Source of the DNA: Hirundichthys speculiger
Taxonomy: Eukaryota > Chordata > Actinopteri > Beloniformes > Exocoetidae
Assembly (NCBI GenBank): GCA_018398805.1
Contig: JAGFBZ010000856.1
Span: 62,001-126,000, forward strand
DNA length: 64,000 bases
Direction: 5' to 3'
Numbering within the stretch: the stretch's first letter is position 1; each line of letters starts with the position of its first letter. Made by a program: the position numbers and the translations under genes. Positions 22,401-59,010 of the stretch are shown here, in pieces. The notes below the pieces were generated by a model. That model worked only from the letters and a program-made list of their open reading frames with translations. It had not been told where the DNA came from and did not search any database.

Positions 22401-24309
22401 TTGAAAGGACATTTAGCTGAATTGTCACAAACATACATTTTAGTGCAACAAAAACAGGTAGGTACAGAGGTACAGTAGCTTTCACATTTTTTTTAAAGTG
22501 CACAACAGTTTCTGAGAGGAAAAACACATTTTTGCACTGAAGTTCAGCTATAAAAAATAAACACAAAATATTTTTCAACTTTCTGAAATCTGTAACCTTG
22601 TAGTGCAAAGTCTGCAAACCAATATAAAGTGTCTAAAGTAAACATCAGGGTTGAAGAGAACTCTGTTTAAGGTATTAACCATGAATAAAAGTGCAAAGAT
22701 AAAAGGCTACTTTGCAGAAGTAGATATGATTCTATCAAATTTATCGTTGCAGGTTATTTAATTACATATTATCTGTAATAATTGATAAAATTAGGTTAGA
22801 AACGATAGAAGAGAAATAGCACGATACACACTTTTCTATCGTTCCCACGATATGTATTGTCATATTGCCCAGCACCACAAAGTCATATCAAACCATTTTC
22901 ACTTTGTTGGACAGAAGACATGGCATTACATATCAGCATTAAGATCACGTTGATGAAATGCAACACCTCCTTATATGGCGGTCCCTGGGGGGGGGTTATG
23001 CAAATTGATGAGCTTAATGAGTAACCTGCAATTAGTTGGAATTGAACCAATGTACACACGTTCTTAAATTAAAAAAAATCTGAGTTTTGTGCAGTGTCTG
23101 TAAATCCAGAGTAGGCTTTTTTTTTTTTTAAATATTATTAGGAGGTGATTTGTTTGCAAAGCTACTCACAGATTTATGAAGATTTCATGAATGAGGCACA
23201 ATAACAGCATAATTAGAAGAGGGCTTTACATGTACAGCTTGTTACCTTAGTAACACATCTGATTTACTATGGAAAAAAATGTTTCCACGGTGTTGTGTAC
23301 TATTAAAAAAGTGTGATAAAAGCACATGTTAATGATGGGCGAAAATTAAAAAACAGTCGGGGCACTTCAGGATGCCGCACATGCGCAGATCAACGCGAGT
23401 GAACGTTTAAATTGTCAAGTCAACTACGATAAGCAGCGGAAGTTCAAAACATACATGTGAAATTGTAAAGTTCTTAAAGACTGATGTTAAGAGGTATAGG
23501 CAGACGCTGAAATATTAAAATCGCACACCTGTGTATGTATTCGGGAGTTGTGTGTGTACTGACGGATTCGTTTTTTCTCGTAGCGCCTTTAGTAGTAAAC
23601 TTTTACTTTGAAGGTTTCGACCGGATGCCCCCGCTGCTGCAGCTATATTTACAAAAGATGAGCTAACCACTACCTGATAAAAATATTTTAACAGTAAATA
23701 AAGTACACCGTTTAAAAGCCACTTTCACACACTCGCAAACTGTGCACGATCGTGACCTAAATGCGCCGTGTGTGGCGCGAACTATCGTCACGTTTGCGAA
23801 CTCTGAAGCAACGTAACGGCCGCTGTGTTGTTGTAGCAGAGGCAGCGGCAGATAAAGGCTGGAAAAAAATTCAGCTCAATTCAAAAGCTAAGAAAGTGAC
23901 AGAAAACATCGAATAATTCCACGGTTTCCCTCTCGGATCGTCACCGGGACGGGCGCAGATGCTAGTAGCACTTCGAACGGCGGGCGCGAGACCCTGTTAA
24001 CGTGTGCGTATGTGAAGACGAAGGTTGGAAATATAAAACACAATAACACACAACTGGCTAATGTTAGCTCGCAGCGCGCTAGCACGGTACCATTATCATC
24101 AGAGCAGCGGAGCAGCCACTCGTCGTCCGCTACTTCGCGTTTTTTTCTACCCTACCTGAGCTCGTGTCCTGCAGGTACCGCTCCAGCTGAGGGAAAGAGA
24201 ACTCTGGTAAGTCCAGCAAGGCTCCGTACCGGTCCAGAAAAGAGCAAATAACGGCGTAATTAGGACACAAACCCGGGGAAGAACTCGCTGTTGCCGCCGA
24301 AGCAGCCAT
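1236..24309 (-). CDS. rsf1: rsf1, remodeling and spacing factor 1 (14 exons seen, C-terminal end missing)
   Basis: Nuclear protein that, in vertebrates, pairs with the ISWI ATPase SMARCA5 to form the RSF nucleosome assembly and spacing complex. The visible exons join in phase to about 1,670 codons. In order they encode the conserved N-terminal region (CPNYAVICSFLDRYG, then GKSVSADRWEKYL, CQEFNTTWAWELEEKGY and RLQPIGRDKDGQMYWFQLDQ), a long charged repeat region in exon 6, an LRRSARISR basic motif, a C4HC3 PHD finger near residues 1380-1430, a coiled basic stretch, GHRGKDISTIL, RRKKRRRLNDLDSDS and acidic serine-rich sequence. Order and motifs match human RSF1 as I remember it (about 1,440 residues), so identity is secure. 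The extra length is the exon 6 repeat. Oddities are a one-base frame change near 13045, an atypical exon 11 acceptor and an uncertain exon 14 end. The human protein has a few hundred more C-terminal residues, which should lie left of position 1. Confidence 0.95.
1577..1790 (-). CDS. rsf1: rsf1 exon 13
   Basis: Acceptor CTTCTACAG|GAG, donor GCGAAAG|GTGCAC. Encodes GAGRGKDMANITGHRGKDIS, TILQAEEGKENGRPPRP, then AAQRRKKRRRLNDLDSDS and DEEESEDEF, closely following human RSF1. Basic and acidic runs alternate; RRKKRRR is a likely nuclear localisation signal. Ends in phase 2. Confidence 0.95.
1952..2019 (-). CDS. rsf1: rsf1 exon 12
   Basis: Acceptor TTTTACAG|ATT, donor GGTGGAG|GTACAT. Encodes FDEFDEAIEEAIEEDIKEAE and GG; human has FDEFDEAIDEAIEDDIKEAD. 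Phases 2 in and 1 out fit both neighbours. Confidence 0.94.
2192..3315. mobile_element. hAT-like miniature element, family C, copy 1
   Basis: Ends TAGGGCTGGGCA and TGCCCAGCCCTA with perfect 8-bp duplication GATATGAA (2184-2191, 3316-3323). The left subterminal part repeats GTTAACGC and the right part repeats GATTAATC. Lies in the rsf1 intron between exons 12 and 11. No transposase reading frame. Confidence 0.95.
3400..3497 (-). CDS. rsf1: rsf1 exon 11 (5' edge uncertain)
   Basis: Encodes RRSPEIVVKEKKEKRSKSWG, then RRSTRAKKSISYR, matching human RRSTRTRKCISYR. Donor CTACAG|GTTTGAG ends it in phase 2. The obvious acceptor, TTTGCGTAG before 3504, would give an immediate stop in the required frame. 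I therefore place the edge at GTGGAAG|AGG, seven bases further on. cDNA would settle this. Confidence 0.78.
3605..3659 (-). CDS. rsf1: rsf1 exon 10
   Basis: A 55-base exon, acceptor CTGCAG|GAAAG and consensus donor TCT|GTAAGT. The first base completes an arginine codon; then KERLIYVGISVENIITPS, matching human KERLVYVGISIENIIPP. Ends in phase 0. Confidence 0.9.
4860..6186. mobile_element. hAT-like element nested in family E
   Basis: Ends CAAGGTTATTATAG and CTATAATAACCCTG, flanked by a perfect 8-bp duplication GTTCAAGG (4852-4859, 6187-6194). The other family E copy has the uninterrupted target. Both ends carry long runs of TTTAGTTTTTATTT-like sequence. The middle contains a strong hairpin (5901-5942). 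No intact gene. Confidence 0.93.
5901..5942. other. perfect-ended hairpin inside the nested element
   Basis: CCGCTATGCT at 5901-5910 pairs exactly with AGCATAGCGG at 5933-5942. The stem continues with mostly GC pairs to a 6-base loop. It is unusually GC-rich for this AT-rich element. Confidence 0.75.
6631..6710 (-). CDS. rsf1: rsf1 exon 9
   Basis: Acceptor ATCTGCAG|AAG, donor AGGAG|GTGAGA. Encodes KQLCDKLEEQLQNLDAALKK and KERAERR, the coiled-coil segment after the PHD finger (human KLLCEKLEEQLQDLD). Ends in phase 2. Confidence 0.93.
6804..6908 (-). CDS. rsf1: rsf1 exon 8, second half of PHD finger
   Basis: Acceptor CTCCAG|ATC, donor CAGCAC|GTACGT. Encodes ILLCDSCDSGYHTACLRP, PLMIIPDGEWFCPPCQH, virtually identical to human RSF1. 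With exon 7 it completes the C4HC3 ligand set: C-x2-C, C-x2-C, H-x2-C, C-x2-C. PHD fingers of this type read histone tails. Confidence 0.97.
7229..7924. mobile_element. hAT-like miniature element, family G
   Basis: Ends TAGGCTTGGGCGGTAT and ATACCGCCCAAGCCTA are a perfect 16-bp inverted repeat. Perfect 8-bp duplication GTGGGGGG at 7221-7228 and 7925-7932. The subterminal parts repeat TACCG and GTATACGGTAT. Lies in rsf1 intron 7. Confidence 0.96.
7925..9553. other. rsf1 intron 7 sequence without a recognised gene
   Basis: No exon is supported. Around 8165-8220 a segment ending CACTTTGGGAATCACTG resembles a worn hAT end. Around 8560-8680 is a CG-richer patch. Otherwise nothing distinct. Confidence 0.5.
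9554..9977. mobile_element. hAT-like miniature element, family B, copy 1
   Basis: Left end TAGAGCTGAGCG and right end GCTATAGCCCTA, with perfect 8-bp duplication ATGTTGAA (9546-9553, 9978-9985). Subterminal CGATATATATCGATAT palindromes. Inverted relative to the copy at 56232-56659, with which it aligns over its whole length. Lies 226 bp from the exon 7 donor. Confidence 0.94.
10204..10485 (-). CDS. rsf1: rsf1 exon 7, acidic stretch and first half of PHD finger
   Basis: Ninety-four codons between acceptor CCTCAG|GGG and donor GAGCTG|GTGGGT. Encodes GRKRRRARWSNTRTRRKKK, a long acidic serine stretch (SDDEDSNSDEESTEEDESEE), a basic run, then DDPCKHCGLPNHPEL. The last segment holds the first zinc-ligand pair (C-x2-C) of the PHD finger. 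The finger is split by the intron after PEL, as in human. Confidence 0.94.
10585..13767 (-). CDS. rsf1: rsf1 exon 6, giant exon with coding minisatellite and apparent frame change
   Basis: A 3.18-kb exon between acceptor TTTTGCAG|ATG and donor CTCAAG|GTAAGA. The first part (to about 13045) is charged sequence with the human-like block QAKIPLKKRGMKFSEDF. The middle (about 10989-12794) is the EPDKT repeat. The last part has GRSLRRSARISRLTPKAVE, matching human GRTLRRSPRISRPT, then an acidic stretch and QPKLK. Frame 1 from the acceptor stops at 12926-12928. The frame carrying the repeat and the correct 3' phase is open only from 13043 leftward, below a TGA at 13044-13046. One extra base (or two missing) is therefore needed between them: a real mutation or a sequencing or assembly error. 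The region around LRRSARISR is, from memory, near the part of human RSF1 reported to bind ubiquitinated H2A; treat that as inference. Confidence 0.9.
10989..12794 (-). repeat. rsf1: coding minisatellite in rsf1 exon 6 (24-bp / 8-residue unit)
   Basis: About 600 codons repeat an 8-residue unit of the form E-(P/A/L)-(D/G)-K-T-x-x-x, with shortened 5-residue units (EPDKT, EPGKT) between them. Higher-order copies are visible. Four perfect 39-bp units starting at 11341, 11380, 11419 and 11458 encode EPDKTEPGKTGKI. Three 87-bp units starting at 12141, 12228 and 12315 encode a 29-residue block with ELGKTNKREADKTGQK. All period lengths are multiples of three, so the frame is kept throughout, which suggests selection for an intact protein. 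The region is rich in K, T, E, P and G, contains no cysteine, and is probably disordered. Confidence 0.95.
13866..14910 (+). mobile_element. pogo-type (Tc1/mariner) transposon remnant
   Basis: The left end has CCGTATTTTCCAGACTATAAG and both ends carry TTATACTCCGGAGCGACTT-like sequence in inverted order. The middle holds parts of a CENP-B/pogo-type DNA-binding region and an acidic C-terminal piece (EEALLRLPPELAELF). The catalytic core is missing. Lies in rsf1 intron 5. Confidence 0.7.
14089..14241 (+). pseudogene. pogo-type transposase N-terminal helix-turn-helix fragment
   Basis: An open 50-residue frame begins MTPKRKSYSSDYKLRVVKFA, continues ENNNRAAERKFGVNEKLVRD and stops at TGA. This is the N-terminal helix-turn-helix of pogo/CENP-B-type transposases. 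A further piece in another frame (KANRRLKARWPQLEEQVCSN) continues the family pattern, so the gene is broken by a small indel. Confidence 0.7.
15280..15440 (-). CDS. rsf1: rsf1 exon 5
   Basis: Acceptor CTCCAG|AGA, donor GAAAAG|GTGAAG. Encodes RDRNDLAEVVALLKTQIDP and then a lysine/glutamate-rich tail with the repeated motif DQEKKDQEKKDQE. The human counterpart NRNELAETLALLKAQIDP is clear. The donor is less than ideal, but the phase (1) joins exon 6 correctly to give two aspartates. Confidence 0.88.
15704..15909 (-). CDS. rsf1: rsf1 exon 4
   Basis: Acceptor ATCTCCAG|TAT, donor GTCAG|GTGAGC. Encodes YLCECQFDDNVKFK, MRLQPIGRDKDGQMYWFQLD and VEEQDDLDGSSWKCIV, the most conserved N-terminal block of RSF1. 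The RDxxGxxYWxxxD pattern resembles the WHIM-type motif of ISWI partner proteins. Ends in phase 2. Confidence 0.95.
16343..16726. mobile_element. hAT-like miniature element, family D, copy 1
   Basis: Ends TAGGGATGTGA and TCACCCCTA with subterminal ATCACGATAATATCG-like motifs. Aligns in inverted orientation with copies at 40602 and 54566. Flanking 8-mers TTACTGAG and TCACCAAG agree only partly. Lies in rsf1 intron 3, 120 bp from exon 3. Confidence 0.85.
16847..16939 (-). CDS. rsf1: rsf1 exon 3
   Basis: Thirty-one codons between acceptor TTGCAG|GTG and donor TTAAA|GTGAGC. Encodes VCQEFNTTWAWELEEKGY and EMTMECKTGILK, nearly the human sequence. Phase 0 at both ends. Confidence 0.94.
17178..17224. 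mobile_element. 47-bp collapsed family E element
   Basis: TAGGGATGCACGATAACTG faces GATAATTATCGTGCACT with only a few bases between. These are the two family E ends almost back to back. No clear target duplication. Confidence 0.5.
17461..17700. repeat. worn AGGGCTGCAC-type element with short telomere-like run
   Basis: Begins AGGGCTGCACAATATG like family A and carries ATATCAATA motifs. The right side runs into GCCCTAACCCTAACCCT near 17675-17692, which may be its worn end. Boundaries are unclear. Confidence 0.35.
18090..18616. mobile_element. hAT (Charlie-like) relic
   Basis: Right end GGTTGGGAACCACTG and left-side CAACCTTTTTGCAACTGTGG, with GGACCGG near the left and CGGTACCAGTCCGCGGTCC at the right. 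These resemble the CAGTGGTTCCCAACC-type ends of hAT relics. The left boundary is approximate. Confidence 0.6.
19036..19240. mobile_element. short hAT-like miniature element beside rsf1 exon 2
   Basis: Ends CAGGGCTGGGCAACTCC and GGGACTGACCACCTCTG form an imperfect inverted repeat containing TCCTGGAGG / CCTCCAGGA. Flanks CTGTAGAT and CTGTAGTT match at 7 of 8 positions. Confidence 0.85.
19280..19371 (-). CDS. rsf1: rsf1 exon 2
   Basis: Acceptor TTTCCTCAG|TCC and donor CAAG|GTTGGT bound 92 bases. They complete a valine codon from exon 1 and encode PKLLVDLHVKLLRKIG and SVSADRWEKYLVK, close to human RSF1. The exon ends in phase 0. A 205-bp miniature transposon sits 39 bp beyond its donor. Confidence 0.93.
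20411..21036. mobile_element. PIF/Harbinger-like element remnant
   Basis: Bounded by inverted TTACATGG and CCATGTAA with many TTAATTCCGAATTA-like subterminal motifs. An internal plus-strand frame (20648-20977) contains RWSRAETIYLINSLEEL, which resembles the Myb/trihelix protein carried by PIF/Harbinger elements. Assignment rests on that motif. Confidence 0.5.
21704..23200. mobile_element. element with GGGCCTCATTCATGAAA ends, hosting a nested hAT element
   Basis: The left end GGGCCTCATTCATGAAAAC faces GATTTCATGAATGAGGC at the right, a 14-16 bp inverted repeat like those of fish Harbinger relatives. Family F (22245-22877) is inserted inside. No gene is intact. Confidence 0.55.
22245..22877. 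mobile_element. hAT-like miniature element, family F
   Basis: Ends TAGTGCTGGGCGATAT and CATATTGCCCAGCACCA with perfect 8-bp duplication CAAAGTCA (22237-22244, 22878-22885). Subterminal ATATATCACGATAT motifs repeat at the left. Confidence 0.92.
23201..24155. other. 3' part of the intron-1 region next to rsf1 exon 1
   Basis: No exon is supported. CpG density rises from about 23740 towards exon 1, fitting a CpG island that extends into intron 1. Confidence 0.5.
24156..24309 (-). CDS. rsf1: rsf1 exon 1, start codon and N-terminus
   Basis: Begins at the ATG at 24309 in a strong context (AAG before it, G after it) and encodes MAASAATASSSPGLCPNYAV and onwards to the LERYLQDTSS region. A longer in-frame reading would need a GTG at 24318, which I rejected. 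The donor is CTCAG|GTAGGG at 24155; the exon ends in phase 1. It matches the human N-terminus (CPNFAVVCSFLERYG). Confidence 0.93.
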
Positions 24310-24370
24310 CTTTTCCACATTAGTGTCAAGCCAGTCGGAACTAAAAACGCGACTTCCGGTGTTAACACAA
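24307..24370 (-). promoter_or_regulatory. rsf1 core promoter and start region
   Basis: Just upstream of the rsf1 ATG the minus strand reads ACCGGAAGT (24352-24360), an ETS/GABP-type site. AAGATGGCTGC overlaps the start codon itself and resembles the YY1 motif AAGATGGCGGC found at the start of many housekeeping genes. The surroundings, about 23740-24370, are CpG-rich for this window and no TATA box is evident. This suggests a TATA-less housekeeping promoter with a short 5' UTR. The sites are seen; factor binding is inferred. Confidence 0.55.
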
Positions 24371-24639
24371 TAAAAGCAGTGGTAAAAACTAATCGATTAA
24401 ACATCTGAAAACCGTTTCGATTTACGTTGTCCAAGCTGTTTATTTTTGCCAGTCGAATAAGTTACACAGGTTCAGATATATCATAAATACCACACATACA
24501 GGGTTGTTTTTATTGTGTATTTAAACATTCACAAAACAGCTGTGCCACAGACGAAAAAAAAAAAAGTGATTTTGATACGTAAAGGCTTTATTCAGCCTGG
24601 CATGTTTTGGTGAACAAGAAACCACCTCTAATTTTCCTT

Positions 24640-25215
24640 TTTTATTTTAGAGACCACCGCAGAGGACCACCGTTGTCACACCAACCCTAACCATACCACA
24701 TCCAGAAATCTCCCGTCTTCTCCTCCATGGCAGCTCCATCTCCAGCATCCTTCTACCCATGTAAATCACTATTCTTCCTCTTTATATGTTCAAAGCATCT
24801 GCAGGTTGCCTGACTTGTATGTGGTTGTTCTTTATCTTATCCATCCTTGGAAGTCCAAAAGAAAATCTTGATTTCTTCACTCCTGTGTCCTCTCTTGAGA
24901 AGGGTTGGTCTCACCACTGTCTTGTAAATCTTCCTCCGACTCTTGCTGCTGCTCTTATACCACAGATAAGTCCAGAAACTCCTCTTCAGCCACTCCATCC
25001 TGCCTGCACCTCACCATTCAACCTGTTTCCCTTTTATTTAAATGCACATATTGCCTTACTGCAAATGACCTCTTCCAGGTTTTCTTCTGCCTGCTTCCTA
25101 CTTTGATATTGCAGATCACAATATCATCTGCAAACATAATAATCCATAGACACCTGGCTGACCTCATCTGTCAACCTTCCAGTCACAAAATGAAGCCTCA
25201 CATAAAAAATTAAAA
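24640..25215 (-). mobile_element. RTE-type LINE reverse transcriptase fragment, degraded
   Basis: On the minus strand around 25090-25150 the sequence encodes DEVSQ, then FADDIVIC. The latter is the reverse-transcriptase catalytic FADD motif in the context seen in fish RTE-like LINEs. Downstream similarity is broken by frame changes. It lies between the fchsd2 3' end and the rsf1 promoter and is bounded on the right by an A-run (25208-25226), which does not fit its orientation. Confidence 0.55.
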
Positions 25216-25529
25216 AAAAAAAAAAAAGTCTTGTGAAACTCAGTCATTTTGGCCACTGGGAGGCAGCACAAACTTTTGTTATTCAGTAACATTAACACCA
25301 ACTTGGATCAGCATTTAGGTTCATATGATCAACATATTGATTTTTTTTTCCATCCTCAGAGGGGAATTATCTGACTTTTATCAAGATAACTGCTACAGTC
25401 TGACCACATCGTCTCCATCTGCAGAACTACAGATTTAATTTTGTTGGTAATTAAATGCACTGTAACTCTAAATCATCATTATCTGGTTTTAACATGACAA
25501 AATAAAAACACCCGTGAACAGTAGATTCT

Positions 25530-27644
25530 TGTTTCATTTAAGCTATCTTTATTTCACATTTATTTGTACACAATAAATACAGTTAAACATCCACTGGTGT
25601 GTAAATGTGACACACTGCAGCCTCTGCAGAACTCACGTTGTAAAACAGCTATTTTAATCACTGAATTTCAGATTTGGACTCATTTTGGATCAGAACCAGT
25701 AGCAGGTTAACAACAACTTCTCTAACGGATAAGAGACTTCAGTCTGACGACTATCTTTTTTTTTTCCTCTTAATAAAACAGGGTAAACGCAAACTTCAAA
25801 AATAAGTTTGATGTCATTCAGATCTCAAGGAGATCAACGAGAACACAGCAACACGGCTGACGGATATCTCTTTTCCTCTGATCAAATCCAACTATGGTTT
25901 AATAGGTTTTTAATTCTAATTCTAATAAAAAGAACAAGAACAAACAAAAGCTGTGCTATTATCTTTTTTTTTTTTTTTAACGGATATCCATCTCCAAGGC
26001 CTCTGTAAACTATGAACGTTTCAAAAACGACACGATCAAAAAGTCAGATCAAAATCTCAATCAAAGACACTACGATGGCTATTTAAGGCTAAATAACACG
26101 AGAGCTGATAAAAGAAAAGTATTGATACCAATACAGCTGGTAAACGAACTTCAAACAACTTCAACAATACTGAAAGGGAGAAAGAAGACATGAAAAAGTG
26201 CTTCACTATGACAGTATAGGTTTTTAAATGGACAGCTAGCAGCTCACGATGGTTTCCTCTTTAAACAGAAACGAGTGTTTCAACTGCACGACTTCAGCGT
26301 GAACCGTCACCTAAACCGACGTTAACCGGCAACTGAACCCGCCGTCATTAGTGACATAAAAACATCTCTAAATCTGTTTCAACGCAACGCAAAAAAAAAA
26401 AAGGTTAGAATATGTGTGTGCACGCCGTTTCTCCCTTAAACTGTTTGTTTGTTTGAAATGTTGAGAAAACTAACGTGACGAAAGCAGGGGTTTAAAAACA
26501 AATAGTAAACGATAATAAAAGATCGGTTATTGTGACCGTTTCTACTGATGAAACGATCACAACTAGAATTGCCACTTTTCCCTTGTTTGTGTAACTGCGT
26601 GCAGTTACGCGTGTCGGCGGAGAGGACCAGCCTCGCCCCTATTGGCGTTCTGGTGAAACGTGGAGGCGACCAGACTTTTGGTTTACGTCGGATCGACGCG
26701 CTGGCAGACGCCAACGACGTGCTGCCAGCTGTAGCTCTGTTGCATAGAAGTGATCTGGAACCACGGCGGTTTGAGGAAGCATCGTGCGGCGGGACAAAAC
26801 TGCAGAGTGATGGAGTCTGGGGGAAGCCACCTCTGAATTATTAATAAGATTATTAATATCAATCGACAACTTATGATCAACTTGAACTGAAACTAAATCA
26901 TTGCTGGAATCATGACATCCATAAAGTTTACCAGTTGAGTGCAGATGTTGGAACTGATGGAAACCAGCCAGGAGGTGATTGGCTTAAAAGACTAACTCTA
27001 ACCCTTAAACAGCTGTTCTTTGTGAAGAAGTTAAAAAAAAAAAAAGACGCTTCCTCCATTTTTTTTTAAAATCTCAAATAAACATCTTTCTGTAAAATAA
27101 TGAATGATTGAAATCTCAACTTGAATAAACAGGATGAAGGATTTCTGCAGATAATTGTCTCATCTATGTAGGGAAACGGATGAATCTCAATCCAGAACTT
27201 GATTTATTCATCTAAAAATGCTCTAACTATAAAATTAATCTTTTAATTTTCATTGTTAAATCAGAGCTGGACTGTTTTCCACTGTTCACAGCTCTTCATG
27301 CTAAGCTAATCACCTCCAGGTGTGTTGAAATGAAAAGAACGGTAGTTTTCTGTCGTTTTTCTGCTTCAATATTTAGCTGCTGAAAGTAAAATCTACTTTT
27401 TAGGACTAAAATGATCCAAACAGGACAGATGAATGACAGCGCTGGGCTCCATTTATATTCCTAAAAGGAGAAACGAGACAACGGAAGGTGAAAGTTATTG
27501 AGAAAGGCACAGTTTTCCTCCACGGCGCACTGACCCAACGGGGGTCTCTCCAGCCTCCAGGCGTCCTCAGCGGGTTACGTTTCCTCTCGTTTCCTTTGGG
27601 AGTGCGTCTACAAGTCCAAGCTGGCTTGAACCAGAGTGTTTCCT
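25530..27644 (-). other. probable fchsd2 3' UTR
   Basis: No exon or clear mobile element is visible in this 2.1-kb stretch after the stop. On the minus strand AATAAA occurs at 25548-25553 and 25559-25564, giving a likely transcript end near 25530. An earlier AATAAA at 27203-27208 could give a shorter form. Extent is inferred. Confidence 0.55.
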
Positions 27645-58159
<30,515 letters not shown>

Positions 58160-58578
58160 CTAAAGAGAAGAAGAAGAAGAGGGAGTAAGCGCGGCAACAC
58201 GACAGAAAGATCAGACAGCAGGGCTGGGAAATTCATCAAAATTGAATCGAAACAGACATTCAGAACCAACAACCAACATAATCTTGATCATGACAGTTAT
58301 TTGAATTCTTTGAAATGTTCAATTAATGACCGCATAGAGTATTTATTCTCCCTTCTTCCTCATCTCCTTCTATAAATGTGCTTTGTGGGGTTAAAGTAAC
58401 CACCTTGACTCCAGGTGGATCCTCCTTGTTACTGTGAATGTGTTTCTTCATTCACTTAATTTCATTTGATCATGTATCAGATAGGGCATATCAGAAGTCA
58501 ATAATGTAAAATCGATTTTCTCAATGCCTGCTGCTATTAGTTTTGAACTTTCTTGTTATCTACAAATTGATTTTAGGT

Positions 58579-58640
58579 AGGGGTGAAAAAAAAATCGATT
58601 TAAATCGTGAAAAAAAATCAGAGATTTTTTTTTAGGCCCG
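58579..58640. repeat. one end of a TAGGGGTGAAAA-type element
   Basis: TAGGGGTGAAAAAAAAATCG followed by ATTTAAATCGTG resembles the right end of family D read in reverse. No matching second end was found. Confidence 0.45.
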
Positions 58641-58977
58641 CCCAGCCCACCAGAAGTCCTCTTAGTCTCCCGTCCCTGCTACCAGCACAAACCAGCCACT
58701 GGTAACGGGGACTCGTATCCCTGTTGTCTCTTGCAAAAACTACTTATGGCTATGGTACTTTGAAGCAGATCTACAAAGATGAAACTAGCTCACTGAGCTC
58801 GAGTGGACATCGTGTCATAGGCGACAGAGACCCGAAACAGTAATGATGGAAGAGACAGTGGCACCTGCACCAAAAGCTAAAAATGGCAGAAGTTCCTTTG
58901 TGCTGCTTTGGGCTAATTTTTTTAATTGACAATTTACCTTTACCCCACTAGATACATTTATCTAGTGGAGGTCCTTT

Positions 58978-59010
<33 letters not shown>

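Noticed and set aside
24307..24318. Longer rsf1 start three codons upstream at 24318
   Set aside because: The triplet there is GTG. The first ATG, at 24309, has a good context and matches the family N-terminus.
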